Below, piece after piece: positions 50,270 through 62,321 of a stretch of 64,000 bases of DNA (the first letter of the stretch is position 1; every line of letters starts with the position of its first letter). Below the pieces are notes generated by a model that did not search any database, was not told the DNA's origin, and worked only from the letters and a program-made list of their open reading frames with translations. Both the position numbers and the translations under genes were made by a program. The DNA is from Petaurus breviceps papuanus (taxonomy: Eukaryota > Chordata > Mammalia > Diprotodontia > Petauridae), in assembly GCA_028583685.1 (NCBI GenBank), contig JAMXIF010001210.1, positions 9,462,753-9,526,752 of the forward strand. Direction: 5' to 3'.

Positions 50270-52130
50270 TACTTCACAGAATTACATAATCTTCTATAGC
50301 TGAAAGGGACCTTAATGGCCATCTAGTCGAATCCATACTTGAAAAGAATTCCCACTACAATACACCTGAAGAATAATTATCCAGCCTCAGTTTGAAGACC
50401 TCTAAGAAATGGGAACCTGTCATATCTTGAGGCATTATAAACCACATTTCATAGTTCTCATTGTTAAGAAGTTTTGGGGGACTTTTCCCTGACATTAGCC
50501 CTAAATTTGTTACTTGGCAACTTTCCAAATTTTATTCTTGCCCTCTGAAATAAAACAGTTCTACTTTTTTCACGTGAAAGCCCCTTAGATTTCTCTTCTT
50601 GAGGGCAAACATATCCAGTTATTTCAAATTACTTTAACCCACCTAAATTCTCAAAGCTCTTCACCTTCATGGTGGCCATCCTCTGATCACCCTCCCATTT
50701 ATTGATGTTCTTAAACTGTGGAGCCTAGAACCAAATGTAAGTGAGGTCTGACCAGGGCAGAGTATAATGGCACTATCACTTTCCTCTTTCTGGAAGTTTT
50801 GCTTCCTTTAATTAAGTCCAAGGTTTCAGTGAATGTGAAGGAGGAGGGGTTCATATCATATTATTTATATGGAGCTTGAAACCTACTAAAAATTTCATAA
50901 CATTTCATAATAACTTCTTTCTTGCTTTGCCTGTCCTGTCATAAATTTGTGGAGTTGGGTTTCTGTACCCAAATACAAGATTTTATAGTTATCCTCCTTG
51001 GATTTCACTTTATTAATTCAGGCCAGTGGCCCATCAAGACCTTTGTTGATCCTTATGCTATGATCCAGTGTGGTAGCTGTCCCTCTCAAATTTTTTTTTG
51101 CCATTGTGAAGTTAATGAACATACCATCTATGCCTTTATCCAAGTCATTAGTAAACATATTAAATAGCACATATCCCTAGGGTACCCCTCTGCCATTGAC
51201 ATTGCAGCATTAATAACTACTCTTTGAATCCAGCTATCCAACAAGTTCTGAATATAATTGCATTTTTATCTGGTATACATCTCTGTGTCTTCTCCACTAG
51301 AATTTTATGAGATATTTCATCAAAATCTTCACTCAAATTTAAAGGCACAACATTTTCTTCATCTATTAGTTTACTAATCCTGTCAAGAAAGGAAATAAGG
51401 AAAGTCTGATATGACCTGTTCTTGATTAAACCATGTTGGATTTATATAATCTCTGCTTCAATTTCTAGATATTCATGAATAATCCCTCTAATTCATTCTA
51501 GAATTATTATAGGAATTGAAGTCAAATTCATGGATCTATCATTTGAAAATTCAGTTTTCTTTTTTTTGAAAATTGAAACAACATTTTTCATTCTTCAAGA
51601 GGGCTTGGGACCTACCCAATTTTCCATGATCTTTGAGATATCATTAACAATGGCTTGGAAATCACATCTGTAATCACTGTCAGTACCTAGAGATACATTT
51701 ATTTCTGGACCAAGTGGCTTACACGCATCAAGAACATCTAGGTGCTCCCTTACTATGTCCATATTTATCTTGGGTATCAACTCCTTATTCATTTTTTTCC
51801 TGCCATGTTCAATTCAAAGACCATTCTCCTTGACTGAGGAGGGGGAAAAAATGAGTTCAGTAATCATCCACTCCCTTATTTCATCCATATTCAAAGGTTC
51901 TTCTGTGATCCTCCTTTTTTTTTTCTCCCAAGACAGTTTTAAGAGTATTTGTTGTCAACTTTAGCTCATTCTTGGATTTAGCACTTCTGACACTATTTCT
52001 ATGGGGCATGCCATTCTCTCATATTCATCTGTTAGCAGGTTTTGCTCCTATCTTCTGCTTATTTCTTTTGTATATCAAAGTTGGCTGTTCAGTTCCCTGT
52101 GCATCCACCTCAGTCTCTGAAGATAGTGTC
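50270..52130 (-). mobile_element. L3/CR1-type LINE relic, antisense
   Basis: On the plus strand the 3' end lies left (AGGTCTGACCAGGGCAGAGT near 50741). Next come CATCTATGCCTTTATCCAAG (51126), GACCTGTTCTTGATTAAACC and AATTTTCCATGATCTTTGAG. The minus-strand frame 51595-51792 contains REHLDVLDACKPLGPE and AIVNDISKIMENW, matching the CR1 ORF2 region ahead of the reverse transcriptase (HKSMGPDGIHP type). It has many frame breaks and is ancient. Confidence 0.75.
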
Positions 52131-52917
52131 TAGTCAGTGTCAAAAAAGAAATATTACCCATTGATATATACAATTATAGTAGGCCTAACTGATTTAAACA
52201 AATTTTTTACTCTAGAAAATAAATGTATAAGTAAAAAAGTGATTTACTAAGTGATTACTATATGCAAAGCACTGTGTTAAATACTGGAATTACAAGTACA
52301 AAAGACAGACTCTAAATTATTGATTCATTAAAAATGTCTAACACTTTCTAATTGTCTCCTTGAAGTAGTCAAATTGTATAAGCGAGAAGCTTCTGCTATT
52401 CTACAAATGAGTAAGGACCTTGACTGATTGCCACCATTTCTTATACAAGATTAATAGAGGTAAGAGAGTCACCATGACGTGGAGAGTAAATAGACCTTTA
52501 AACAGCTTGTCAGAAAGTTCTTGAACTTCTAGCCAATTGGATTGACATACCAGCAAGGGCAATGTGGGGTACCGTGCAACCTCTTTGTCAAACACTACAA
52601 AAGAAGATGCTTAGAAGAAAACAAGTAGCATTACCTCCCACAACTATGAGAAGCAATGGAGGGCAAGTGAACTTGCAGAAAGCCTGGTGAGAGACGTAAA
52701 ACCAGATTATCCCCAAAGCATTTATAAACAGATACAAATGAAACAGATTTGCTCACAATTTTAAATCCATCATTATGGATTGTACCCATTACATTTGGAC
52801 TTTTCTCTATCACATGTAGCCATAAAGGTTTACTGAACCTGGCAAAATATTTTGTGTAAAACACCTTGGAAAATTTAAAGTTCTCTATAAATGTAAACTA
52901 GTATTTTTGTGCTAGAC
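52131..52917. other. Mostly unassigned; short L2 and CORE-SINE ends
   Basis: A reversed L2 terminus lies at about 52236-52330 (AGTGATTACTATATGCAAAG). A CORE-SINE tail lies at about 52845-52905. I cannot assign the DNA between them. Confidence 0.45.
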
Positions 52918-53160
52918 AACTAAATGGAGTTATGTATAGAGCACTGAGTCTGGAGTCAGGAAAACCTGGGCTTAACTCTGACCTCAGAAACTTACTAACT
53001 GAGCAAGTCATTTAAACTCTGTCTACCTCATTTTCCCCATCTGCAAAATGGGGATAATAACAGCACTTATCACACTGGGCCTTTTGAGTATCAAATGAGA
53101 TAATATTTGTAAGATACTTAGAACAGTACCTGGATCCAAGCTGTCACTATAATTGCTTAG
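52918..53160 (+). mobile_element. CORE-SINE (Mar1 type)
   Basis: It shows GCACTGAGTCTGGAGTCAGG, CCTCAGAAACTTACTAACTG, CATCTGCAAAATGGGGATAA and AATGAGATAATATTTGTAAG. Confidence 0.8.
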
Positions 53161-53189
53161 CATTCAGTTTCTTCGTATTTTATTTTTCT

Positions 53190-53910
53190 TTCTTGGCCCT
53201 AAATGTTCTTTCTTTCTAATCTCATTGAACATTACTTGCCATCCTGAACTACAGGGTATAACCAAACTGACTTTTCCTCTGTTCCTCATATGAAATATTC
53301 CATCTTCTACCTCTGCACCTTATACTGGCCATCCCCACTCCTGAAGTTAACCCCATCCTTACTTTTGCCTCATTGAATTTCTGTCTTTCATTAAGGTGTA
53401 GCTCAGGTACCGTCTTTGAGAAGATGCCTCTCTTGATTCTCAGAGCTGTGGCTGACTTTCCTCCCAAACTACCTTGGATTTAACTGCTTTGTATACTTTC
53501 ATTAACTTTTGCTTTATGCTGCATATATTTTATATATACCTGTTATCTTTCCTATTAGAATGTAAGCTCATTGATAACCTACCAAGAATAGCCTATCAAG
53601 AAACCCAGGTATTTGGAAATCTACTCATTCCTTCCAATGCACAAGTGAAGGATGTAACTATCTTTCTCAGTCCTACAACTTGTGAAGGAAAAGCTAGAAA
53701 TCTTTTTGAAAAGAATGTTGCCCAAGTTTACACTTATCAGACATGGATGTGACTAAAGTCAAGCAGAATATGAAAGAAAGTCAAGAAACTGCTAGAGTTA
53801 ATGGAAAACACTCAAATTATTACTTCATTCTTTGTGCTTGCATCCCCCATACTTAGTAGCTATAATGTTTGGCATGTAGTAGGTGCTTAATGAATACTCA
53901 TTTATTAATT
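53190..53910 (+). mobile_element. L2 LINE 3' end, sense, with a 220-bp interruption
   Basis: It shows AAATATTCCATCTTCTACCT, GTGTAGCTCAGGTACCGTCT and AGAATGTAAGCTCATTGATA, and ends ATGTTTGGCATGTAGTAGGT ... AATGAATACTC. The block at about 53590-53815 does not match L2 and I cannot name it. Confidence 0.7.
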
Positions 53911-54016
53911 GGTTCTGCTTTCTTCACTGTATCAATTTATTATAGATTCACATTGTTCTCCCTAGATAGATCCCACTTTTCTTCTTTCCTCTATAGGGAA
54001 CTCATAGGTGAATTCT

Positions 54017-54227
54017 TTTTTTTTTTAAAGCAATCAGGGTTAAGTAACTTGCTCAAGGTTACACAGTCAGTTATTTCTGGGTGTGGTGCTTAGTATCTGA
54101 GCCCAGATTTGATCCCCAGGTCATCCCAACAATGGAGCTGATGCTCTTACTCGATGAGCCATCTGGCCGCCCCTAAGCAATTGGGATTAAGTAACTTGCT
54201 GAAGGTTACATGGCCAGGTGTTTCTGA
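54017..54227 (-). mobile_element. SINE family B dimer
   Basis: On the minus strand a 5'-truncated family B unit (54227-54173) is followed head to tail by a complete unit with its A-run (54172-54017). The pair shares one perfect 15-bp target-site duplication, TCATAGGTGAATTCT, at 54002-54016 and 54228-54242. Confidence 0.9.
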
Positions 54228-54244
54228 TCATAGGTGAATTCTGA

Positions 54245-54688
54245 TTCTTAAATTATTTTAGTCAATCAACAAGTAGCCAATTTATTAAGTGACTACTTTG
54301 TGCCTGGCCTTCTCTTAGGTGATGGGGATATGGACAAAAGTGAAAAAGTTCCTGCTCTCAAGGACCTTCTATTCTATGTTTATTTATTTATTTATTTAAG
54401 CAACTTGTAAGTTAAGTAACTTGCTCAAGGTTACACAGTCAGTTATTTCTGGGTGTGGTGCTAAGTATCTGAGCCTGGATTCGATCCCAGGTCATCCCGA
54501 CTCTGGGACCAGTGCTCTTACTCACTGAGCCACCTGGCCACCCCTCCATTCTATATTTAGCAAATAGAAGAAAGAATAGATAAAGATGACTACAAAAGTG
54601 TAGAATGGTCCTTTAAGACTGTCAGGTACACTGAAGCCCAGAAAGATATGAAATTGATAAAAAAAAAATTCTAAGAAAAAAAAAGGTG
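54245..54688 (-). mobile_element. L2 3' end, antisense, split by a family B SINE
   Basis: It shows CCAATTTATTAAGTGACTAC and CTCAAGGACCTTCTATTCTA, then the SINE, then ATTCTATATTTAGCAAATAG. Confidence 0.6.
54383..54547 (-). mobile_element. SINE family B copy
   Basis: A reversed body (AAGTAACTTGCTCAAGGTTA ... GAGCCACCTGGCCACCCC) with a (TTTA)n-rich tail on the left. ATTCTATGTTTA (54371-54382) and ATTCTATATTTA (54548-54559) form an 11/12 target-site duplication. Confidence 0.88.
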
Positions 54689-54852
54689 GGGCTGCTAGGT
54701 GGCACAGTGAATAGACCACCAGCCCTGTAGTCAGGAGGACTTGAGTTCAAATCCGACCTCAGACATTAAACAATTACTAGCCATGTGACCTCAGGCAAGT
54801 CACTTACCCCTGATTGCACTGCCCTACCCCCTCTAAAAAGAAAAAAAAAAGG
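54689..54852 (+). mobile_element. SINE family A copy
   Basis: It shows GGGGCTGCTAGGTGGCACAG, GTTCAAATC, ATTACTAGCCATGTGACCTC and an A-rich end. Confidence 0.85.
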
Positions 54853-54864
54853 ATATTTCTTAAG

Positions 54865-55215
54865 ACTTACTCGGTTTTAATCCTACCTGTCTGACTGCTC
54901 CTCAGAATTATCCAGAATTGTTATCCATATCTATACCCAACTATGGATGCATGCCAAGGTGAGAGCATCTGCTATTTATACTCTCTCTCATGATCTCATC
55001 AGCCTCCGTGAGTTATTAATAAAGGTGACTCCCAGACCTATATATCCAACCTTTACCTCCTGAGTTCCTGTCCTGGTTATACCCAAATGAATTTTCCCAT
55101 AGACTACTCCAACTCAGTGTGTCCTAAAACCCATCCCTATTCCAGATTCCTCTGTTTCCTTTGATGGCACCAGTGGTCACTCAGGGCTGCCACTTCCCAG
55201 TCATCCTCCTCATAT
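54865..55215 (+). mobile_element. L2 ORF2 fragment, sense
   Basis: It shows ATCCTACCTGTCTGACTGCT, ATACTCTCTCTCATGATCTC, GGTGACTCCCAGACCTATAT and GTGTCCTAAAACCCATCCCT, the L2 reverse-transcriptase region. It is heavily decayed. Confidence 0.65.
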
Positions 55216-55870
55216 CAAGTTGCATCAATGCAATGCAACAATGATTTTTATGTAAGAAGTGGAATGAAAGATGTTATCCCAAGGAGGAATAACTAAACAA
55301 GGAGGTAGATGAGCTGGTTATATTGTGAAAACAAAGGAAAATAGGTTTTTGCCTCAAGTTCTTCACCTATACAATGATAAGAGAAAGGGTCTTCTGCACA
55401 TTAGATCAGATGCCATGGAATAACAGGAGTCCCACAGAATGAGAGCATAAATTGGTTGTTATCCTCATTATTGGAGAAAGCATCTCTATCTGTGAGACCA
55501 TAGATCCATTGGAACATTACAACAGGAGGAAGTCATTAGCAGTTCTGGGAATCAAGGACATTGTGCAAAATATGGTACCTAAGCTATATCTTAATGGAAG
55601 AAGGTAATTCAATTAGGCAAAAGTAAGGATAGAGCTCACTGCAAGCATGGGGATGGTCAGTGCAAGGCACAGAGATGAGAGATGGAGTATTGTGTATGGG
55701 GAACAGAGAAAAAGCCAGTTTGGCTATACTCTCTGTAGTGCAGGAGGGCAAGTAATATTCCATGCCATAAGAAAGGTAGATAGGTTGGGGGCAAGAAAGA
55801 ACTACAAAATAAGAAGAAACTGAATGCTAAGTAATTCTAATGACTAGGCTTGGATCCAAAGAAAAGTTTT
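55216..55870 (-). mobile_element. Antisense L2-like sequence, mainly 55560-55870
   Basis: Up to about 55560 nothing is certain. Then AGATGGAGTATTGTGTATGG and AAAGCCAGTTTGGCTATACT match the antisense L2 block also present at 1940-2010. Confidence 0.5.
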
Positions 55871-56053
55871 TTTTAATTACATTCTTTTATTAAAGACAAG
55901 AGAAACTAGGGGCACTCTTGTTGCATCTAATTTCAGACACAGTACATGTGTTTTTGGTTTTGATGAACTGCCTTTTTCTCATATTTCTTATTAAATATAT
56001 TACAAGAGAGTCTAAGTAGGGGACAGGGGAGAGATGCATTCAGAAATGAATGT

Positions 56054-56220
56054 AAGGGGCGGCCAGGTAGCACAGCAAATAAGAGCACCGGCTCCAGTGT
56101 TGGGACGACCTGGAGATCGAATCCCGGGCTCAGACACTCAGCACCACACCCAGAAATAACTGGCCGTGTAACCTTGAGCAAGTTACTTAACCCCGATTGC
56201 TTAAAAATAAAAAAAAAAAA
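56054..56220 (+). mobile_element. SINE family B copy, well preserved
   Basis: It shows GGGGCGGCCAGGTAGCACAG, a B-box-like GATCGAATCC, CAGCACCACACCCAGAAATA, ACTGGCCGTGTAACCTTGAG and a poly(A). AGAAATGAATGT at 56042-56053 and 56221-56232 is a perfect 12-bp target-site duplication. Confidence 0.93.
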
Positions 56221-56232
56221 AGAAATGAATGT

Positions 56233-56837
56233 GACATATCAACAAAAGGCATCAAAGAAAATAAAAACTGAAAAATGAACATTCAACATTATTTTGCCAC
56301 CACTTTTATCTATTCCACACCTTTAAAATTAATTGTGAACTTTCGAGACCCAAATTACAGCCCTGAATCTCATCATACCAAGGCTACATGAAGGAAAAGT
56401 TTTCTTCTTGAATTAAGACTTCTGGTTTACTTGCATATTGCCAATACTATGTACATTTAGTATAAACATCTGAAACCACGTAGCCCTCTTCTTGGACTTA
56501 GTCTCATTAATTACTGCTTCTATCCTTCCTATTTTGTGCCTATTACTCTCTATGGTATCAGAAGACAGAGATAATGTGGCAAATTTCTAGCTTGCCCTTC
56601 ATTTTCAATTGAAAACCCAATGGATTAACTGATGAAAATTTATTTTTGCCAGCTCTAATCAGATTTCCTCCATGTCTGGTCAAGAGCCCAATAGGCCTAT
56701 TTCACTCCAGAGTCTAAAAATGCAAATTCCATCATCAGAATCATCTTTTTAGTCAGTCATTAACTTCCCACACCCTCCCTTCTCTTGTCAGTTACTTGCA
56801 TTTAACTGGCTTTAATAATAAATAAAATATAGTCTAT
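56233..56837. other. Unassigned DNA
   Basis: Nothing recognised. Confidence 0.5.
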
Positions 56838-57042
56838 ACCAGCATGGCACAATATAAACAGCACTAGCTTTGGAATCAAAGTACCTAGGTTAACATCCTG
56901 CATATGCAAATTACTATCTGGGTGACCTTGAACAAATCACTCAATGTCTCTGCACTTCAATTTCCTCATCTGAAAAATGAGAGGCATATGGATTGGATGG
57001 CATTTAACGTCCCTTACTTCTCCAAATCTGTGTTCCTATGAT
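56838..57042 (+). mobile_element. CORE-SINE/THER-like SINE
   Basis: It shows GCATGGCACAATATAAACAG, CTATCTGGGTGACCTTGAAC, AATTTCCTCATCTGAAAAAT and a CTTCTCCAAATCTGTGTTCC end. Confidence 0.7.
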
Positions 57043-58778
57043 CCTTGAGATCTTTAGAATTTTGTCCAAGATTTATTAATCCTTATTTACTTTCTAGATT
57101 CTTTCTGGAATTTGTTCCATCAATTGCTAGGATTGGGCAGTGGACATTAAATGGCATAAGTCTTAGCTGCCAATTATATCCTAGCCATGGGCAGACAGCT
57201 AACCTTTTTAATGGGTATGTTAGACAAAAGTAATCTACTTTTCCTCAGCAATGTCATCAACAACAATTTTATTTTTCTCTTCTCACCATTTCTGGATGGA
57301 CTCACTAATAACAGCTGTGAATCTACTTTATCATACTATGAAGCACAAGAAACTATATCTTCATACAATGGTTAATTTCACCTGAGAAAGTTCCTTCATC
57401 TTCCAAATGGTCCATGGCATTCTTCTACCCTCCAATTCATCCACCTCTTCACATTCTTTTTGTTCTTTGTTTTCTCTCTTTAAAAATATCTTTCCTCATA
57501 ACCTGGAGAGAAGAGATTCAATTGTGCCATTCTTTCATCATTTTTTTCAAAAATGAAGACAAATTTCACTTTGTGCATGCACCAATTAGATGTAAATTGG
57601 AACTAACAGAAACACAAACATAGAGAACACAATTCAAGTTATTGAAGAATTCTCCTTGGCCTCTGATTTGGCCATAAGGAAATCTTTAATCTCTCCCCTT
57701 CTTATGGAAAGTTGGCTTTATCTAACACTTGTCTAAATTCCTTTGAATGCTACCTAACAGTCACAACTGTTCTTACTAAGAATTTAAGTCACTAGAAGCT
57801 TGTAAGCAAGGGTTAATTTATTTTTGATTGGTTCCACTGCTTTCCCCATTTAAAAAAAAATTGATGGTATCAGATCAACTGCCTTTAATTTGAAAATTGG
57901 TACATTTCAACCACACCTTTACAGAAATAGAGAGTGCTCCACAAGAAATACAATTATCAGCCAGGTCTATGTAATTACATCTAATTAAGCACCTTGTTTC
58001 TCCATTCCTACTGAGCTCTAGAGATCTTCTTATCCTTCACTCTCTTTAAAGAGAGGAATGAGTCAGGTCGTATTTGAGGAATTATACAGTGTTTTCAATG
58101 ATCCCAAGATACTACTTTGACACAGCACATCTTTAACATCAATATTCCCCCAGTGATATGGTGTATGGGAAAATCATGAAATACTTGATCTATGAAGGAA
58201 TGAAATTGCAAGCCACTGAAAGAGCAAGGATGAGAGGTATGGTAAGTGGCTATGGAATATTAGCAATCATGATTTGTATTCCAGATATAACATAAAAGAC
58301 GTCATCAAGGAAAAGAATCACTGAAGAATCAATAGTGGACTTGGAATGGAGTGTGAAAGATAAAAGAGAGGCTTTCAATATGCTTCACTTGGATCCATAT
58401 GTTTAGTTTAGTTTTTTTTTTTTAATACACAAATGACCGTGTGAAGTTGTTCAGTGCTTTGGGTACAGTTTTTATGGAGAAATGACAGGAGGACAGAGAC
58501 AAAAATCATATAGGATGAAAAAACATGGAAGGAGAAACCACAACTATGAGACTATTGAATGTTAGGTTGACTCAGCATCCCATTGTTCCTAGACCTGCTT
58601 ATCAACCAAAGTTAGATGGCTTCTGGGGGGAAGAAGGCAGATTTATGTATTGCCTGCTTTTTTTTACATACTCCTATCTGCAAATTGTCACATTCTTGTT
58701 ACCTTGGGGAGGACCTGAGATGCAAGGGCCCCTTTTTTTGCTTAGGTGGATCTATCTGAATTGTCTTGAATTTACCTG
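57043..58778. other. Unassigned DNA
   Basis: I recognise no gene. Parts of 57400-57770 may be very old L2. A homeodomain-type site pair (TGTAATTACA, TAATTAAG) lies at 57970-57989. The 84-codon frame 58525-58779 is unrecognised. Confidence 0.45.
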
Positions 58779-58792
58779 AAAAAGCTATCCCT

Positions 58793-58970
58793 GGGGGGGG
58801 GGGGGGGGGGCCTAGGTGGTGCTGTGAATAGAACACTGGCCCTTGAGTCAGGAGGACCTGAGTTCAAATATGACCTCAGCCACTTAACACTTACTAGCCA
58901 TGTGACCTTGACCAAGTCACTTAACACCAATTGCCCTGCTTTCCCCCCCCTCCTAAAAGCAAAAAAAAAA
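58793..58970 (+). mobile_element. SINE family A copy with an 18-G head
   Basis: The normal GGGGCAGCTAGG head is replaced by G18 (58793-58810) and CCTAGGTGG. The body is regular: TTGAGTCAGGAGGACCTGAG, ACTTACTAGCCATGTGACCT, CACCAATTGCCCTGC and a poly(A). AAAAAGCTATCCC at 58779-58791 and 58967-58979 is the target-site duplication, so the insertion is young. Confidence 0.9.
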
Positions 58971-58979
58971 AGCTATCCC

Positions 58980-60049
58980 CACTTTGAAGCTACCGCTGAT
59001 CTCCAGTGATCACCCCAACAACATGTTGCTACCTTGACACATAATAAAATCCTTTTTAATTCTCTTTGTCCTAAGTTTTACCTCCTTCATTAGGGTGAGA
59101 GCCCAAATGAAGAATTTTCTTTTCAACAAGACCACAGAACCATTAAATTATTACACATTGAATAAATATGTGTATATATATAGATATATAGAATATAGCA
59201 CTTTAAAGGGCTATCATCTCTCTTTAGATTGATAAGAGAGATGATAGCTATAATTCTGTGCACAATATGTCAAAAGGTATAACTGTCAATTGTCAGAAAA
59301 TCTGTGCATTACAAATTATGTCTTTATTCATGGAGAATGAGGGGAGCAATCTCATTAATAGTCTAGAAAAGAACCCTCAGTATAGAATGCAAGAATCCTT
59401 AGTAATGGAAAGTAAGCATATTTACTTGGTAATAAAAACCTAGTTACAGGGGGCAGGCTGGGAAGAAGTTATGAGGAGTCTTTGAAAATAACACAAGCAA
59501 AACAGAGGGGAGGAAGGTAGGGGGCTTAGGAAGGGGGAAAGAAATCAGAAATACTGAAAGGTTTCATTTACCTAAAACATAGTCTTCAACATGACACCCT
59601 ACTGGAGGATTATTGATTTAAAGATGAGTGATGATTTTTAAAATATAAATTGGAAAACCCTTTTGCAGTGCAAATGATCATTTAATAATTTCTCTATTTT
59701 TCTCCCAAGTCTGCCTTTTTTAGGAAAATGGCAGGGAAGCCTACGATGGACAAATTAAGTCCTCTCTTACAAGCTTCTAGTGATTGAATTCTTGTCATAA
59801 ACAGATGTGGGTTAATTAGGTAGTATGCAAGGGAATTAAGTTACAAGTGTTAGACAAAGGTGTGGCTTTCCATAAGAAGGGGAGAGATTGGAGATTTCAT
59901 TTATCATTATAAGATATTCACTTATAACCAAATTGGAGGCCAAGGAAGATCATTCAGTGATCTGAAGAGTTTTCTATGTGTTTCTGATAGTGCCAGCTTA
60001 CATCTAATTGGTGCATGTACAAAATGAAGTTTGGTCTTCATCTTTAAAG
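58980..60049. other. Unassigned DNA with a perfect hairpin
   Basis: Nothing recognised except the inverted repeat listed next and TATA-rich DNA just before it. Confidence 0.5.
59210..59248. repeat. Perfect 15-bp inverted repeat with 9-nt loop
   Basis: GCTATCATCTCTCTT (59210-59224) and its exact complement (59234-59248) enclose TAGATTGAT. It could form a stable hairpin in RNA or a cruciform. No DNA-transposon body or T-run is evident. Confidence 0.9.
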
Positions 60050-60061
60050 CTATACCAGTCT

Positions 60062-61548
60062 GTGAATGAGGAATAGAGTAGTGGATCAATGAAATAGATT
60101 GGGTACACGTGACTCAGCAGTCAATGAATATAGTAATCTACTGTTTGACAAGCCCAAAGACCCCAGTTTTGGGGATAAGAACTCACTATTTCACAAAAAC
60201 TTCTGGGAAAACTGGAATATAGTATGGCAGAAACTGGGCATAGACCATTATCTAACACCATATTCCAAAATCAAGTCTAAATGGGTGCATGATCTAGGTA
60301 TGAAGCCTGATACTCTAAGCAATCTGGAAAAGCAAGGAATAGTTTACCTGTCAGATTTATGGAGAGGGGAAGATTTTATGACCAAACAAAAGATAGAGAA
60401 CATTATAAAATACAAAATGGATCATTTTGATTACATTAAATTGAAAAGCTTCTGTACAAACAAAGTCAGTGTAACTAGGATTAGGAGGGAAGTAGAAAAT
60501 TGGGAAAGAATTTTTATAACAAATGTCTCTGATAAAGGTCTCATTTCTAAAATATACAGAGAATTGAGTCAAATCTATAAGAATACAAGTCATTCCCCAT
60601 TTGATAAATGGTCAAAGGCAGTTTTCAGAGGTAGAAATTAGAGATATCTATAAGCATATGAAAAAATGCTCTAATTCACGATTGATTAGAGAAATGCAAA
60701 TCAAAACAGCTCTGAGGAACCACATCTCAACAGTCAGATTGGCTAAGATAACAAAACAGGAAAATGACAAATGCTGGAGAGGATGTAGACAAATTGGAAC
60801 ACTAATGCATTGTTGGTGGAGTTGTGAACTGATTCAACCATTCTGGAGAACAATCTGGAACTATGCCCAAAGCAATACCACTTCTAGGGTTATATCCCAA
60901 AGAGATCATAGAAGTGGAAGGCCCATATGTACAAAAATATTTATAGCAGCTCTTTTTGTGGTGGCAAAGAATTGGAAATTAAGGGGGTGCCCATCAATTG
61001 AGGAATGGCTAAACAAGTTGTGGTATATGAATGTAATGGGATACTATTATGCCATAAGAAACAAGGAGCAGATGGATTTCATATTTACCTGGAGCGGCTT
61101 ATATATACGGAAGCTAAGTGAGAAGAGCAGAATCAGGAGAAATTTGTACACAATTACAGACACAATATATGTGTGATGACCAACTTTGATAGACTTTACT
61201 CTTCTCAGCAATGCAGGGTTATAAATCAACTCCAAAAGATTCATGATAGAGAGAGATGTCTACATTCAGAGAGAGAACTAGAAAAAAATAAAGTTTGAAT
61301 GCAGATTGAAGCAAACTACCAGCTCTCTTTCTTTTTCTGGTTTGGTTTTGTTTCTTCTTTCAATTGTTCATTCCATCTGTTACAATCCTTCTTTATAACT
61401 TGACTAATGTCTAATGTGAAAGTATTTGTAGATCCTATACTTGATTGTATGCTGCCATGGGGGGGGGGGAGAAAATTTGAAGCTCAAGGAATTGTGGAAC
61501 TGAATCTTGTAAATTAAAAGTAAACAAAAATTAATAAAGACAAAAAAA
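60062..61548 (+). mobile_element. 5'-truncated young L1
   Basis: It holds the last part of ORF2, the 3' UTR with a G11 run (61459-61469), AATAAA and a short poly(A). CTATACCAGTCT (60050-60061) and CTATACTAGTCT (61549-61560) form an 11/12 target-site duplication. The sequence closely parallels the 3' quarter of the L1 at 30340. Confidence 0.92.
60099..61176 (+). pseudogene. L1 ORF2 C-terminal segment
   Basis: The frame 60099-60641 (NIVWQKLGIDHYLTPYSKIK ... ELSQIYKNTSHSPFDKWSK) passes by a single frameshift near 60615 into 60601-61176. The second frame carries the Cys-rich CWRGCRQIGTLMHCWWSC and ends TITDTIYV at 61176. It lacks the endonuclease and reverse-transcriptase cores. Only one break in over 1 kb suggests a young copy. 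Confidence 0.92.
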
Positions 61549-61560
61549 CTATACTAGTCT

Positions 61561-61927
61561 ATTGTGAAACATTTTAGTGGGTATGTTGTATGCAAATATA
61601 TGGTAATAACATTGTTTCTAAAGTTCTTAAAAGTGAAGTTAAATAACTTAACTTTTCCTCTGCAATTTATTATATTGTTCTTTTGCTTAGCAAACTTTCC
61701 TTTCATAGGTAATATAAAAGTCAACTTAAGTATAATTCTAATAACAATGACCTGACATTCAAAATTAAAAGATAGGGATGATTATAGTTTCTCAAAAAGC
61801 ACAATTTCAAGAGAAAAGATATTCATTAGAACCAAATACTCCTCCCCATTTCCATCCATCTTCAGAAAATAATCAGATCTTAAACTATGTAATTTGAGAT
61901 CTGAGATCTTCATAATTCAGGACAATT
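61561..61927. other. Unassigned DNA
   Basis: Nothing recognised. Confidence 0.5.
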
Positions 61928-62180
61928 CAGCAAAGTAATTTTGGAGATGGAGTCTTGAAATTTGGAGTCAGAAAAATCTAAGTTTAACAACTTGGTCCAG
62001 ACACTTCTGGCTGTGTATTCCTAGCCATAGCTGAGTATCTTCCTCACTGGGTTATGAGGACATATGATATAGTACTAAGCTTAAACTATAAAACTGCCCT
62101 AAGATTTTTGGAGCACTGTATATATAAAGTGCTTTGTAAACCTTAAAGTGCTACAAATGTTAGCTGATATTATTATTAAA
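61928..62180 (+). mobile_element. CORE-SINE (Mar1 type)
   Basis: It shows TTTGGAGTCAGAAAAATCTA, CCAGACACTTCTGGCTGTGT and the tail AAAGTGCTTTGTAAACCTTA, GTTAGCTGATATTATTATTA. Confidence 0.7.
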
Positions 62181-62321
62181 GGGATTTGTTGAACATAGTA
62201 ATATGTGATATCAGAGTTAGGGTAGGCTAATTCAAGTTATTGTTGGGTTGCTTTTTTTGTTTGTTTTTTGAGTTCTAAGAAGTTTCCAGCCAAATCAGTC
62301 TTTTCACTAAAAATGATAGTC
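62181..62321. other. Unassigned DNA
   Basis: Short AT-rich stretch before the LINE; nothing recognised. Confidence 0.5.
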
